A stretch of 64,000 bases of DNA from an uncultured Muribaculaceae bacterium (GTDB lineage: Bacteria > Bacteroidota > Bacteroidia > Bacteroidales > Muribaculaceae). The stretch is taken from contig CAKUMB010000004.1 in NCBI GenBank assembly GCA_934667475.1, positions 1 through 64,000 of the forward strand, given 5' to 3'. Positions 17,474 through 27,594 of this stretch are shown one piece after another. Every line of letters starts with the position of its first letter. The first letter of the stretch is position 1. A program made the position numbers and the translations under genes. The notes below the pieces were generated by a model. That model had not been told where the DNA came from. It searched no databases and was given only the letters and a program-made list of their open reading frames with translations.

Positions 17474-20400
17474 ATGATTACATTCTTCAAAAAAGGAGCG
17501 AAAACAATCTATGCGGTCGATTCCGACCACGCTCTTTCTTCCGATGAAGTAAAAAAACTGGAGTGGCTGTTCAGCGGTGCACAGCTTGTGAACGACTCTG
17601 TGCTGCGTGGCACATTTGTGGGTCCGCGCAGGGAGATGATCACCCCCTGGAGCACCAATGCTGTGGAGATTACCCAAAACATGGACATGCGCGGCATTGT
17701 GCGCATCGAGGAGTTCACAGTATGCCACGAAAAGGAACCCGCCCACGACAAAATGCTGCAGCGGGTGTATCACACTCTCGACGCCGACACGTTCACCGTG
17801 GACCGCAAGCCCGATCCCATCGTGTATATCGACGACATCGAGAAATATAACGAAGAGGAGGGCCTTGCTCTCAGCCCCGAGGAGGTGAACTACCTTAAGG
17901 AGCTGGGCCACCGCTTGGGCCGCCCGCTCACCGACAGCGAGGTGTTTGGCTTCTCGCAGGTCAACAGCGAGCACTGCCGCCACAAGATTTTCAACGGCAC
18001 ATTCATCATCGACGGCGAGGAGATGCCCGTGTCGCTGTTCAAACTCATCAAAAAGACTACCCAACAAAACCCCAATAGCGTAATCTCGGCCTACAAGGAC
18101 AACGTGGCCTTTGTAAAAGGCCCGAAAATCGAGCAGTTCGCTCCCGAGAATCCCGAGGGCCCGAGCTTCTTCGGCGTCACCGGCATCCAGTCGGTGATAT
18201 CGCTCAAGGCCGAGACGCACAACTTCCCCACCACCGTGGAGCCTTTCAACGGCGCCGCCACTGGCTCGGGCGGTGAGATCCGCGACCGTCTGGGTGGCGG
18301 CCGCGCCAGCCTGCCTCTGGCCGGAACGGCGGTCTACATGACCTCCTATCCGCGCACCGAGGCCAGCCGCCTGTGGGAGCAGTGCACCATGCCGCCCCGC
18401 CCGTGGCTCTACCAGACTCCTGAGCAAATCCTCATCAAGGCGTCGAATGGCGCCAGCGACTTTGGCAACAAGTTTGGCCAGCCGCTCATCTGCGGCTCTC
18501 TGCTCACGTTTGAGCACGAGGAAGGCAAGGAAAAGACTGCCTACGACAAGGTGATAATGCTTGCCGGCGGTGTGGGCTTTGCCAACGAGCGCGACGCCAT
18601 CAAGGGCACTCCGGTGCCGGGCGAGAAGGTGGTGCTCATGGGTGGCGACAACTATCGCATAGGCATGGGAGGCGGCGCTGTGAGCAGCGTTAACACCGGC
18701 CAATACAACAACGCCATCGAGCTCAACGCCGTGCAGCGCGCCAACCCCGAAATGCAGAAGCGCGTGTCCAACGTGATCCGAGCACTGGCCGAAAGCAAGC
18801 AGAACCCCATTGTGTCGATTCACGACCACGGCGCTGGCGGCCATCTCAACGCCCTGTCGGAACTCGTGGAGGAAACGGGTGGCAAAATCGATATGAGCAA
18901 GCTGCCTGTGGGCGACCCCACACTGTCGTCGATGGAAATCATCGGCAACGAGTCGCAGGAGCGCATGGGCATGGTGGTGGAGCAGAACGACCTCGACCAC
19001 ATTGAGAAAATAGCCGAGCGCGAACGCTCGCCCTTCTACGTGGTGGGCGAAACCACCGGCGACGACCGCTTTGTGTTTGAGCAGAGCGACGGCGTGCGTC
19101 CCATCGACCTGGGCATGAAGGACATGTTTGGCAGCTCGCCCAAGACTGTGATGAAAGATGAGACGGTGAAGCACTCCTATGCCGACGCCACATATTCAGA
19201 GGCCAAACTCAACGACTATGCGGCCACCGTGCTGCAGCTCGAGGCCGTGGCCTGCAAAGACTGGCTCACCAACAAGGTAGACCGCTCGGTGACGGGCAAA
19301 ATCGCACGTCAGCAGTGCCAGGGCGAGATTCAGCTGCCACTCAGCGACTGCGGCGTTGTGGCTCTCGACTACACCGGCACTTCGGGCATAGCCACTTCGC
19401 TTGGCCACGCACCGCAGGCTGGCCTCATCGACTCGGCCTCGGGTTCGGTGCTGTCGATTGCCGAAGCGCTCACCAACATAGTGGGTGCCAACCTCAACGG
19501 CGGCCTCAAGGCTGTGTCGCTCAGTGCCAACTGGATGTGGCCCTGCCGCAACCAGGGCGAGGACGCGCGCCTCTACCGCGCCGTGAAGGCATGCAGCGAC
19601 TTTGCCTGCGCCCTGGGCATCAACATCCCCACTGGCAAGGACAGCCTGTCGATGACGCAGAAGTATGGCGCCGACAAGGTGCTCGCCCCCGGCACTGTGA
19701 TAATCTCGGCCGGCGGCGAGGTGAGCGATGTGCGCAAGACGGTGAGCCCCGTGGTGCAAAACAAGAAGAGCACCCTCTACTATATCGATTTCTCGGGCAC
19801 TGAGTTTGAACTCGGAGGCTCGGCATTCTTCCAGAGTCTCAACAGCGTTGGCTCCAAAGCTCCCGCAGTGAAGTCGGCCCAGTATTTCGCCACCGCCTTC
19901 AATGCGGTGCAGGGCCTCGTGGACGGCGGCCTGCTGCTTGCTGCCCACGATGTGTCGGCCGGCGGTCTGCTCACCACGCTGCTCGAAATGACGTTTGCCA
20001 ATGTCAAGGGTGGCCTCGACGTCAGCCTCGACGGCTTCGACTGCGCTGATGTGGTGAAGATTCTCTTCGCCGAAAATCCCGCACTGGTCATTCAGGTGGC
20101 CGCCAACAAGTGTGCCAAGGTGGAGCAGCAGCTCGCCAAGCAGGGCGTGAAGTTCATCAGCCTGGGCCAGCCCTCTGACGAGCGCACACTCACCGTGAGC
20201 AAGGACGGCGCCCAGCACATGTTCTTCATCGACTATCTGCGCGACGTGTGGTATAAGTCGTCATATCTGCTCGACTGCAAGCAGAGCGGCGAAAAGTGCG
20301 CCAAGGCCCGCTTCGAAAACTACAAGAAGCAGCCCCTGCGCTATCGCCTGCCACAGGGCTTCACCGGCCGTGCGGCCGATTTGGGCATCACAGGCTCGAG

Positions 20401-21166
20401 CCACAAGCCCAGCGGCATCAAGGCCGCCATCATCCGCGACAAGGGCGTGAACGGCGACCGCGAAATGGCCTACTCGCTCTATTATGCAGGCTTTGATGTG
20501 AAAGACGTGCACATGACCGACCTCATGAGCGGCCGCGAGACCCTCGACGACGTCAACATGATTGTGTTCTGCGGCGGCTTCAGCAACAGCGATGTGCTGG
20601 GCTCGGCCAAAGGCTGGGCCAGCGGCTTTGTGTGGAACGACAAGGCAAAGCGCGCCCTCGAACGCTTCTACAAGCGCACCGACACCCTCAGCCTTGGCAT
20701 TTGCAACGGCTGCCAGGTGATGATTGAACTCAACCTGCTCAACCCCGAATACAGCTCAAAGCCCCACATGGACTTCAACGACTCGCATAAGTTTGAGTCG
20801 GCCTTCCTAGGCCTCACCATTCCCGAAAACAACTCGGTGATGTTTGGCAATCTGGCAGGCTCAAAGCTGGGCATCTGGGTGGCTCACGGCGAGGGCAAGT
20901 TTAATCTGCCCGAAGGCGCCGACAAATACAACGTGGTGGCCCAGTACAGCTATAAGTCGTATCCAGGCAACCCCAATGGCTCGCCGCGCGGCATTGCCGG
21001 CATTGCGTCGGCCGATGGCCGCCACCTGGCCATGATGCCCCACCTCGAGCGCGCCGTGTTCCCGTGGCAGTGCGCCTACTACCCGCAGCCCCGCCTCGCC
21101 GACGACGTGACGCCCTGGATGCAGGCATTTGTGAACGCTAAGAATTGGATTGAAAACCACAAATAA
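17474..21166 (+). CDS. purL: Phosphoribosylformylglycinamidine synthase (large, single-chain form)
   Basis: PurL converts FGAR plus glutamine and ATP to FGAM in purine synthesis. The protein of about 1230 aa has the PurS-like N-terminal region, the synthetase core (VNSEHCRHKIF, ETHNFPTTVEPFNGAATGSGG, HDHGAGG) and a C-terminal glutamine amidotransferase domain with the nucleophile in GICNGCQVM. Length matches the single-chain enzyme. The frame is open to 17429, but the -7 box covers that start, so I use ATG 17474 (MITFFKKGAK). A terminator separates it from purH. Confidence 0.96.
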   Translation: MITFFKKGAKTIYAVDSDHALSSDEVKKLEWLFSGAQLVNDSVLRGTFVGPRREMITPWSTNAVEITQNMDMRGIVRIEEFTVCHEKEPAHDKMLQRVYHTLDADTFTVDRKPDPIVYIDDIEKYNEEEGLALSPEEVNYLKELGHRLGRPLTDSEVFGFSQVNSEHCRHKIFNGTFIIDGEEMPVSLFKLIKKTTQQNPNSVISAYKDNVAFVKGPKIEQFAPENPEGPSFFGVTGIQSVISLKAETHNFPTTVEPFNGAATGSGGEIRDRLGGGRASLPLAGTAVYMTSYPRTEASRLWEQCTMPPRPWLYQTPEQILIKASNGASDFGNKFGQPLICGSLLTFEHEEGKEKTAYDKVIMLAGGVGFANERDAIKGTPVPGEKVVLMGGDNYRIGMGGGAVSSVNTGQYNNAIELNAVQRANPEMQKRVSNVIRALAESKQNPIVSIHDHGAGGHLNALSELVEETGGKIDMSKLPVGDPTLSSMEIIGNESQERMGMVVEQNDLDHIEKIAERERSPFYVVGETTGDDRFVFEQSDGVRPIDLGMKDMFGSSPKTVMKDETVKHSYADATYSEAKLNDYAATVLQLEAVACKDWLTNKVDRSVTGKIARQQCQGEIQLPLSDCGVVALDYTGTSGIATSLGHAPQAGLIDSASGSVLSIAEALTNIVGANLNGGLKAVSLSANWMWPCRNQGEDARLYRAVKACSDFACALGINIPTGKDSLSMTQKYGADKVLAPGTVIISAGGEVSDVRKTVSPVVQNKKSTLYYIDFSGTEFELGGSAFFQSLNSVGSKAPAVKSAQYFATAFNAVQGLVDGGLLLAAHDVSAGGLLTTLLEMTFANVKGGLDVSLDGFDCADVVKILFAENPALVIQVAANKCAKVEQQLAKQGVKFISLGQPSDERTLTVSKDGAQHMFFIDYLRDVWYKSSYLLDCKQSGEKCAKARFENYKKQPLRYRLPQGFTGRAADLGITGSSHKPSGIKAAIIRDKGVNGDREMAYSLYYAGFDVKDVHMTDLMSGRETLDDVNMIVFCGGFSNSDVLGSAKGWASGFVWNDKAKRALERFYKRTDTLSLGICNGCQVMIELNLLNPEYSSKPHMDFNDSHKFESAFLGLTIPENNSVMFGNLAGSKLGIWVAHGEGKFNLPEGADKYNVVAQYSYKSYPGNPNGSPRGIAGIASADGRHLAMMPHLERAVFPWQCAYYPQPRLADDVTPWMQAFVNAKNWIENHK

Positions 21167-21206
21167 GCAAACCCCTGGCACGCCCATGCGCGTGCAAGTG
21201 TGAACG

Positions 21207-21245
21207 GAGGAAGTGCGCAGCCACGCAACTGCGCATTTCCTCTTT
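21207..21245 (+). terminator. Terminator after purL
   Basis: gaggaagtgcgcag pairs with ctgcgcatttcctc around an 8-base loop, followed by TTT. Confidence 0.8.
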
Positions 21246-21358
21246 CACTGCTTTTAAGGGCTGTGCGCGCCACAAACCAAAATGGCGAAATGTTGTTAAA
21301 AAACACATCAGTGAAATTTTAATCACGTGATTATAGCAATCAATCGCCCATTTTTTAA

Positions 21359-21366
21359 TAATTTTG
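21359..21366 (+). promoter_or_regulatory. -7 box (TAATTTTG) of purH
   Basis: TAATTTTG, identical to the purL element, lies 19 bases before the purH ATG. A clear -33 is not visible. Confidence 0.55.
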
Positions 21367-21385
21367 CATACAAAATCAGAATAAT

Positions 21386-22912
21386 ATGGCAGAGAACAAA
21401 AAAATAAAGACCGCCCTTATTTCCGTCTTTCACAAAGATGGACTGGGCGACTTGCTCAAAGCGCTGAACGCCAGCGGTGTGAAATTCCTTTCAACCGGTG
21501 GCACACAGAAGTTTATCAAAGAGCAAGGCTATGAGTGCGACGCAGTGGAAGACCTCACAGGCTACCCATCGATTTTGGGAGGCCGCGTGAAGACTCTCCA
21601 CCCCAAGGTGTTTGGCGGCATTCTTGCCCGCCGCGACAATGCTGGCGACAACGACCAGATTGCACAATATGAGATTCCCGAAATCGACCTCGTGATAGTA
21701 GACCTCTATCCGTTTGAGGACACCGTGGCAAGCGGTGCCGGCGAGGCCGACATCATCGAGAAAATCGACATAGGCGGCATCTCGCTCATCCGCGCAGCCG
21801 CCAAAAATTTCAAGGATGTGGTGATTGTGGCTTCTAAGGCCCAATACAAGCCGCTGCTCGACATCGTTGAGGCCAACGGCGAGGCATCTACCACCCTCGA
21901 CCAGCGCAAGTGGTTTGCCAAAGAGGCGTTTGCCGTGTCGAGCGCCTACGACTCGCACATATTCAACTACTTCGACGACGGCCAGTTCTCGGCCCTGCGT
22001 TTCGCCGTCAATGGCGCCAAGCAGCTGCGCTATGGCGAAAACCCGCATCAGAAAGGCTTCTACTTTGGCGACTTCGACGCTATGTTCACCCAGCTGCACG
22101 GCAAGGAAATCTCCTACAACAACCTGCTCGACATCGACGCAGCCGTCAACCTCATCAAGGATTTCGACGAAACCACGTTTGTGATTATGAAGCACAACAA
22201 CGCCTGCGGTCTGGCATCGCGCCCCAAGCTGGTTGACGCGTTCAAGGACGCCCTGGCCGGCGACCCCGTGAGCGCATTCGGCGGTGTGCACGTTACCAAC
22301 GAGGTGGTAGACGAGGCCACAGCCGAGGAAATGAACAAGATATTCATCGAGGTGTGCATCGCTCCTGGATACTCCGACGAGGCACTGAAGATTCTTGAGC
22401 AGAAGAAGAACCGCATCATTCTGGTGATGAAGGACTTCAAGCGCCCGGCCCTGCAGTGCCGCTCGGTGCTCAATGGTGCTTTGGTGCAGGAGCGCGACAC
22501 CCATGTCGAGACTCCCGACGAGCTCGTGCCCATGACCGACAAGAAGGTGACCGACGCTCAGGTGGCCGACCTGCTCTTTGCCAACAAAATAGTGAAGCAC
22601 AGCAAGAGCAACTCGATAGTGCTGGCCAAAAACAAGATGCTGCTGGCAAGCGGCGTGGGCCAAACGTCGCGCGTCGACGCCCTGAAGCAGGCCATCGAAA
22701 AGGCCCAGGGCTTCAAGCACAGCCTTGAGGGTGCTGTGATGGCTTCCGACGCCTTCTTCCCCTTCGGCGACTGCGTGCAAATTGCCCACGAGGCCGGTGT
22801 CGACGCCGTGATCCAACCAGGCGGCTCGGTGCGCGACCAGGAAAGCGTGGACTACTGCAACGCCCACGGTGTGGCCATGGTGAAGACCGGCATCCGCCAC
22901 TTCAAGCACTAA
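21386..22912 (+). CDS. purH: Bifunctional AICAR transformylase / IMP cyclohydrolase
   Basis: PurH performs the last two steps to IMP. The 508-aa protein has an N-terminal IMP cyclohydrolase (MGS-like) domain with FLSTGGTQKFI and LGGRVKTLHPKVFGGILARRD. The C-terminal formyltransferase domain contains the KHNNACG motif with its catalytic Lys-His and ends with SVRDQESVDYCNAHGVAMVKTGIRHFKH. Length is normal. mreB follows after a 50-base gap, so read-through into the shape operon is possible. Confidence 0.97.
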   Translation: MAENKKIKTALISVFHKDGLGDLLKALNASGVKFLSTGGTQKFIKEQGYECDAVEDLTGYPSILGGRVKTLHPKVFGGILARRDNAGDNDQIAQYEIPEIDLVIVDLYPFEDTVASGAGEADIIEKIDIGGISLIRAAAKNFKDVVIVASKAQYKPLLDIVEANGEASTTLDQRKWFAKEAFAVSSAYDSHIFNYFDDGQFSALRFAVNGAKQLRYGENPHQKGFYFGDFDAMFTQLHGKEISYNNLLDIDAAVNLIKDFDETTFVIMKHNNACGLASRPKLVDAFKDALAGDPVSAFGGVHVTNEVVDEATAEEMNKIFIEVCIAPGYSDEALKILEQKKNRIILVMKDFKRPALQCRSVLNGALVQERDTHVETPDELVPMTDKKVTDAQVADLLFANKIVKHSKSNSIVLAKNKMLLASGVGQTSRVDALKQAIEKAQGFKHSLEGAVMASDAFFPFGDCVQIAHEAGVDAVIQPGGSVRDQESVDYCNAHGVAMVKTGIRHFKH

Positions 22913-22962
22913 ACTGAACACAAATAAGAAAGAAACAAATATAACGCAGAGAGTTTTTTACT

Positions 22963-23982
22963 ATGGGATTATTCTCTTTCACTCAAGAAATAGCAGTCGA
23001 CCTTGGTACTGCCAACACCATCATCATTCACAACGACAAAATTGTGATTGACGAGCCCAGTGTGGTGGCCCTTGACACAAAGACCGGCAAACTGATTGCC
23101 GTGGGCGAAACAGCGCGCGAAATGCGCGGCAAGGTGCATGAGGGCATCAAGACCGTGCGCCCGCTGCGCGACGGCGTGATTGCCGACTTCAACGCTGCCG
23201 AGCTTATGATTCGCGGCATGATTAAGAAGGTGAGCTCTAAAAACCACTGGTTCTCACCCTCGCTCCGCATGGTGGTGTGCATCCCGTCGGGTTCAACCGA
23301 GGTCGAGATTCGCGCCGTGCGCGACTCGTCGGAGCATGCCGGCGGCCGCGACGTGTATATGATCTACGAGCCTATGGCTGCCGCCCTGGGCATCGGCCTC
23401 GACGTGCTTGCCCCTGAGGGCAACATGATTGTCGACATAGGCGGTGGCACCACCGAGATTGCAGTGATTTCGCTTGGCGGCATCGTGAGCAACAAGAGCA
23501 TCCGCATTGCCGGCGACGACCTCACCGAGGACATTCAGGAGCACATGCGCCGCGCTCACAATGTGAAGGTGGGCGAGCGCACTGCCGAACTCATCAAGAT
23601 AAACGTGGGCTCGGCCCTCACCGAGCTCGACAACCCGCCCGAAGACTACATTGTGCACGGCCCCAACCAAATGACGGCTCTGCCCATGGAGGTGCCTGTG
23701 TCATATCAGGAGATTTGCCACAGCATCGAGAAGTCGATTTCAAAAATCGAGGCAGCTGTGCTCAGCGCTCTCGAGCAGACTCCGCCCGAGTTGTATGCCG
23801 ACATTGTGAAAAACGGTGTGTATCTGGCCGGCGGCGGCGCACTGCTGCGTGGCCTCGACAAGCGCCTGAGCGACAAAATCGGAATCCCGTTCCATGTGGC
23901 CGACGACCCGCTGCACGCAGTGGCCAAGGGCACTGGTGTTGCGCTTAAAAACATCAAGCGCTTCAAGTTCCTCAAGCGATAA
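22963..23982 (+). CDS. mreB: Rod shape-determining protein MreB
   Basis: This 339-aa actin-like ATPase forms filaments under the inner membrane that guide side-wall peptidoglycan synthesis. DLGTANTIIIHNDKIVIDEPSVVA is the phosphate-1 region, IGGGTTEIAVISLGG phosphate-2, and GVYLAGGGALLRGLDKRL the adenosine motif. It heads an mreB-mreC-mreD-PBP2-rodA cluster, the complete elongasome core, though 258 bases separate it from mreC. Confidence 0.97.
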   Translation: MGLFSFTQEIAVDLGTANTIIIHNDKIVIDEPSVVALDTKTGKLIAVGETAREMRGKVHEGIKTVRPLRDGVIADFNAAELMIRGMIKKVSSKNHWFSPSLRMVVCIPSGSTEVEIRAVRDSSEHAGGRDVYMIYEPMAAALGIGLDVLAPEGNMIVDIGGGTTEIAVISLGGIVSNKSIRIAGDDLTEDIQEHMRRAHNVKVGERTAELIKINVGSALTELDNPPEDYIVHGPNQMTALPMEVPVSYQEICHSIEKSISKIEAAVLSALEQTPPELYADIVKNGVYLAGGGALLRGLDKRLSDKIGIPFHVADDPLHAVAKGTGVALKNIKRFKFLKR

Positions 23983-24071
23983 GGGTCGTCACCCCGTGAC
24001 TGAATTCAAGCGGCGGCGTGACCACCACACACGGTGGCCCGCCACGCACATGCTACTATAAAAACTAATAT

Positions 24072-24112
24072 GGAAAAGAAGGCAACGAAAAAAGTTCATT
24101 GCCTTCTGTTCC
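24072..24112 (+). other. Hairpin in the mreB-mreC gap
   Basis: gaaggcaa (24078-24085) pairs with ttgccttc (24099-24106), flanked by ggaa/ttcc. It has no good T-run, so it may be an RNA-processing or attenuating structure rather than a full terminator. The surrounding 258-base gap holds no convincing gene. Confidence 0.35.
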
Positions 24113-24240
24113 ATTCTTAAAGGGTAGGGTGAAGGCGCAGTGCCTGGCTATGTGCCGGCACTCACGCATTTTGCTCATACTTAGCGGTTTGCGTGGTAGC
24201 AAAACAAGAAAACTATCATCGCACTTTTTCATGACATTAG

Positions 24241-25122
24241 ATGAATAATCTGCTGAATTTTCTCATTAAGCACTCACCGTGGTTCGTGTTCGTGTTCTAC
24301 GTGATCATGAGCTGCGTGATGCTGTTTCAGACCAACCCCTACCAGCAAAGCGTCTACCTCACATCGGCCAATTCGGTGACCGCTTCGGTGTATGAGGGCC
24401 TCAGCTCCATCACATCCTACTTCCACCTGCGCGACATCAACGAAGACCTGCAGGTGCGCAACGCTCAGCTCGAAATGGAGGCCGTGGCCCTGCGCAACCA
24501 GGTGAACGACTACCGTATGCGCCTCGACGACACCACCAAGCTGCAGCCCGCCCTGCGCCAGTTCAGCTTTGTGATAGCCCATGTGATTAGCAACAGCATT
24601 TCGCAGCCCTACAACTACATCACCATCAACCGCGGCTCGGACGACGGCATACGCCCCGAAATGGGCGTGGTCGACCAAAACGGCGTGGTGGGCATGGTCA
24701 ACGCCGTGGGCCGCCATTCAGCGCGCGTGATTTCACTGCTCAACCCCAACATGAAGCTGTCGTGCAAAATGAAGAACAGCGCCTTCTTTGGCAGCCTTTC
24801 GTGGGACGGCAAGAGCCCCCAATATGCGCTGCTCGAGGAGCTGCCGCGCCACGGACGCTACAACCGCGGCGACACCATAGTCACCAGCGGCTACTCGGCA
24901 GTGTTTCCCGAGGGCATAATAGTGGGTGTGGTCGACAAGCGCGAGCGCGACATGAGCGGCAACTTTGTGACGCTGCGCATCAAGCTCAGCACCGACTTTT
25001 CGCAGCTGAGCACCGTGCGCGCCATCACCAACACCATTAAAAACGAGCTGAAAGACATCGAGCGCCAAGACGAGAAAGGCGACGACAACGCTACCCTGCA
25101 GGAGGAGGCTGTGAAACAATGA
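24241..25122 (+). CDS. mreC: Rod shape-determining protein MreC
   Basis: This 293-aa periplasmic scaffold is anchored by one helix (residues about 13-30). A coiled coil follows at about 62-95 (LQVRNAQLEMEAVALRNQVNDY), then the two beta-barrel domains with RGSDDGIRPEMGVVDQNGVVGMV. It links MreB to PBP2 and RodA. Its stop overlaps the mreD start in an ATGA, indicating translational coupling. Confidence 0.94.
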   Translation: MNNLLNFLIKHSPWFVFVFYVIMSCVMLFQTNPYQQSVYLTSANSVTASVYEGLSSITSYFHLRDINEDLQVRNAQLEMEAVALRNQVNDYRMRLDDTTKLQPALRQFSFVIAHVISNSISQPYNYITINRGSDDGIRPEMGVVDQNGVVGMVNAVGRHSARVISLLNPNMKLSCKMKNSAFFGSLSWDGKSPQYALLEELPRHGRYNRGDTIVTSGYSAVFPEGIIVGVVDKRERDMSGNFVTLRIKLSTDFSQLSTVRAITNTIKNELKDIERQDEKGDDNATLQEEAVKQ

Positions 25123-25637
25123 CAAAGACTGTGATTCAATTCATCGCACTGTTTGCGGTGCTGCTGCTCGCACAGGTGATTTGCAGCAAAATTGTGCTGT
25201 TCAATGTGGCCATGCCGGTGATATTCATCTACCTGATAATGAGGCTGCCCATCAACCTGCACATCAACTGGACGCTCACCATAGCCTTTCTGCTGGGGCT
25301 GGTGGTGGACATCTTCAACAACACCCAGGGCATGAACGCACTGGCCTGCACGCTGCTGGCCGCCGTGCGCCGCCCGGTGTTCAACCTGTATGTGCCGCGC
25401 GACGACGAGATGGGCAACCCACTGCCATCGATAGCCTCGATGGGGGTGGGTGCCTACGTTAAGTTCATGTCCACGTTCGTGCTGCTATACTGCTTCGTGC
25501 TGTTCATGATTCAGGCATTCACGCTGCGCGACTTCCTACTCACGCTGATGCGCATTGTGGCCAGCAGCGTGCTATCGATTGTGTTGATTTTAGCTATTGA
25601 CAGTTTAGTTAGCACCAGCCGTGAGAAAAGACTATAA
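25119..25637 (+). CDS. mreD: Rod shape-determining protein MreD
   Basis: This 172-aa inner-membrane protein has about five hydrophobic helices. Sequence similarity in this family is low, but the length, topology, the LVVDIFNN segment and the position between mreC and PBP2 support MreD. It overlaps mreC by 4 bases and the next gene by 17 bases. Confidence 0.88.
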   Translation: MTKTVIQFIALFAVLLLAQVICSKIVLFNVAMPVIFIYLIMRLPINLHINWTLTIAFLLGLVVDIFNNTQGMNALACTLLAAVRRPVFNLYVPRDDEMGNPLPSIASMGVGAYVKFMSTFVLLYCFVLFMIQAFTLRDFLLTLMRIVASSVLSIVLILAIDSLVSTSREKRL

Positions 25638-27594
25638 TCTCGAAAAAAGAAAATATGTGATAGGCGGCTTCCTGCTGGTGATAGTGCTCATCTACACCCT
25701 CAGGCTGCTGCAGCTGCAGGTGTTCGACACGCAATATAAGGAAAATGCCGACACCAACGCCTTTCTGCGCAAGGTCATATATCCATCGCGCGGGCAAATC
25801 TACGACCGCAACGGCCGTCTGGTGGTGTATAACCAGCCAGCCTACGACCTGATGATGATTCCCAAGGACGTGCATCCGTTCGACACCGTGGACATGTGCA
25901 ACACCCTGCAAATCAGTGTCGACGACTTTAAGCGCCACTTGGCCGACATGCGCGACCCGCAGAAAAACCGCAACTACTCCGACTACAGCCAGCAGACGGT
26001 GCTGCAGCACCTCACACCGCAGGTGTATGGCCGCATGCAGGAAAAGCTCTACCGCTTTCCAGGCTTCTTCATAGTGCAGCGCATGATTCGTGAGTATAAC
26101 TACGCCGCCGCGGCCAACGTGCTCGGCGACGTGCGCGAGGTCAACGAGGCCGACCTCGAACGCGACAGCTACTACCGCCCCGGCGACTTCACCGGCGACC
26201 TGGGCATCGAAAAGAGCTACGAGCCCTACCTGCGCGGACGTAAGGGCCAGGAGATACTCATCCGCGACGCCATGGGCAAAATCAAAGGCCGCTACAACGG
26301 CGGCCGCAGCGACGTGCCGCCCGAGGCCGGCCACGACTTGAAGCTGAGCATCGACATAGCCCTGCAGGAGTTTGGCGAGAAACTGATGCGCGGCAAGGCG
26401 GGCGCCATTGTGGCCATCGAACCCTCCACGGGCGAGATTCTGGCCCTGGTCACCAGCCCCACCTACGACCCCTCGATGCTTGTGGGCAAGGACCGCGGCA
26501 AGAACTACCGCGCCCTGGTCAGCGACAAGCAGAAGCCGCTGTTCAACCGCGCCATTATGGCCGCCTACCCCCCGGGCTCCACATTCAAGCCCACACAGGG
26601 ACTCATATTCCGGCAGGAGCACGTGGTCAACTTGCAGACGCAGTTCCCCTGCCACCACGGCTACTACAACGGCCTCAAAGTGGGCTGCCACGGCCATGCG
26701 TCGCCCATATCGCTGCTGCCGGCACTGCAAACGTCGTGCAACGCCTACTTCTGCTGGGGCTTCTACTACATGATTAACAAGCGCACCAAATATGGCACTC
26801 CGGCCAACGCCTTCAGCCTGTGGAAGGACTACATGGTGTCGATGGGCTACGGCTACAAGCTGGGCATCGACCTGCCAGGCGAGAGCCGCGGCTTCATTCC
26901 CAACGTGGCCTACTACGACAAGGCACTGGGCAAAGGCCGCTGGAGCGCCAACTCCATAATATCGGTGGCCATCGGCCAGGGCGAGATTCTTGCCACGCCG
27001 CTGCAGATAGCCAACCTTGGCGCCACCATAGCCAACCGCGGCTACTACATACCGCCCCACATAGTGAAATATGTGTATGGCGTGGGCGCCTTCAAGAAAT
27101 ACCTGCAGCCCAAGCGCACCAAAATCGACCAGATGTATTACAACAACATAGTGCAGGGCATGCGCATGGCAGTGCTCGGCGGCACATGCCACGCCGCCAA
27201 TGTGCCCGGCCTCGACATCTGCGGCAAGACCGGCACCGCCCAGAACCCCCACGGACGCGACCACTCGGTGTTCATGGGCTTCGCCCCGATGAACAATCCC
27301 AAAATAGCCATCTGTGTGTTTGTCGAGAACGCCGGCTTCGGCGCCACATTCGGCGTGCCCATCGGCAAGCTCATGATACAGCGCTACCTGCAGGGCCCCG
27401 ACGCCCCAGGCCTGCAAGGCGCCGCCGAGGCAATGGCGGCCCGCAACACCATCAGCGCCACCGCCGACAAAAGCGCCAAGTCGCGCGGCAAAGCCGCCCG
27501 CGGCAAGCGCACAGGCTCAAAAAGCGGCTCAGCCGCCACGCAAGAATTCACAATAACCGAAGTAAAATCAGCTGAAAGTGGAACTAAGGAATGA
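25621..27594 (+). CDS. mrdA: Penicillin-binding protein 2 (elongasome transpeptidase)
   Basis: This class B PBP cross-links side-wall peptidoglycan with RodA. The 657-aa protein has one membrane helix (about residues 12-29), the PBP dimer domain (YPSRGQIYDRNG) and the transpeptidase domain. Active-site motifs are S320-T-F-K323, SCN within QTSCNAYFC, and KTG at 536-538. A basic, Ala/Ser/Lys-rich tail follows residue 600. The start is a GTG at 25621 inside the end of mreD. Confidence 0.94.
   Translation: MRKDYNLEKRKYVIGGFLLVIVLIYTLRLLQLQVFDTQYKENADTNAFLRKVIYPSRGQIYDRNGRLVVYNQPAYDLMMIPKDVHPFDTVDMCNTLQISVDDFKRHLADMRDPQKNRNYSDYSQQTVLQHLTPQVYGRMQEKLYRFPGFFIVQRMIREYNYAAAANVLGDVREVNEADLERDSYYRPGDFTGDLGIEKSYEPYLRGRKGQEILIRDAMGKIKGRYNGGRSDVPPEAGHDLKLSIDIALQEFGEKLMRGKAGAIVAIEPSTGEILALVTSPTYDPSMLVGKDRGKNYRALVSDKQKPLFNRAIMAAYPPGSTFKPTQGLIFRQEHVVNLQTQFPCHHGYYNGLKVGCHGHASPISLLPALQTSCNAYFCWGFYYMINKRTKYGTPANAFSLWKDYMVSMGYGYKLGIDLPGESRGFIPNVAYYDKALGKGRWSANSIISVAIGQGEILATPLQIANLGATIANRGYYIPPHIVKYVYGVGAFKKYLQPKRTKIDQMYYNNIVQGMRMAVLGGTCHAANVPGLDICGKTGTAQNPHGRDHSVFMGFAPMNNPKIAICVFVENAGFGATFGVPIGKLMIQRYLQGPDAPGLQGAAEAMAARNTISATADKSAKSRGKAARGKRTGSKSGSAATQEFTITEVKSAESGTKE

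Noticed and set aside
24070..24120. 16-codon open frame in the mreB-mreC gap (MEKKATKK...)
   Set aside because: It coincides with the hairpin arms and is too short to support without other evidence.
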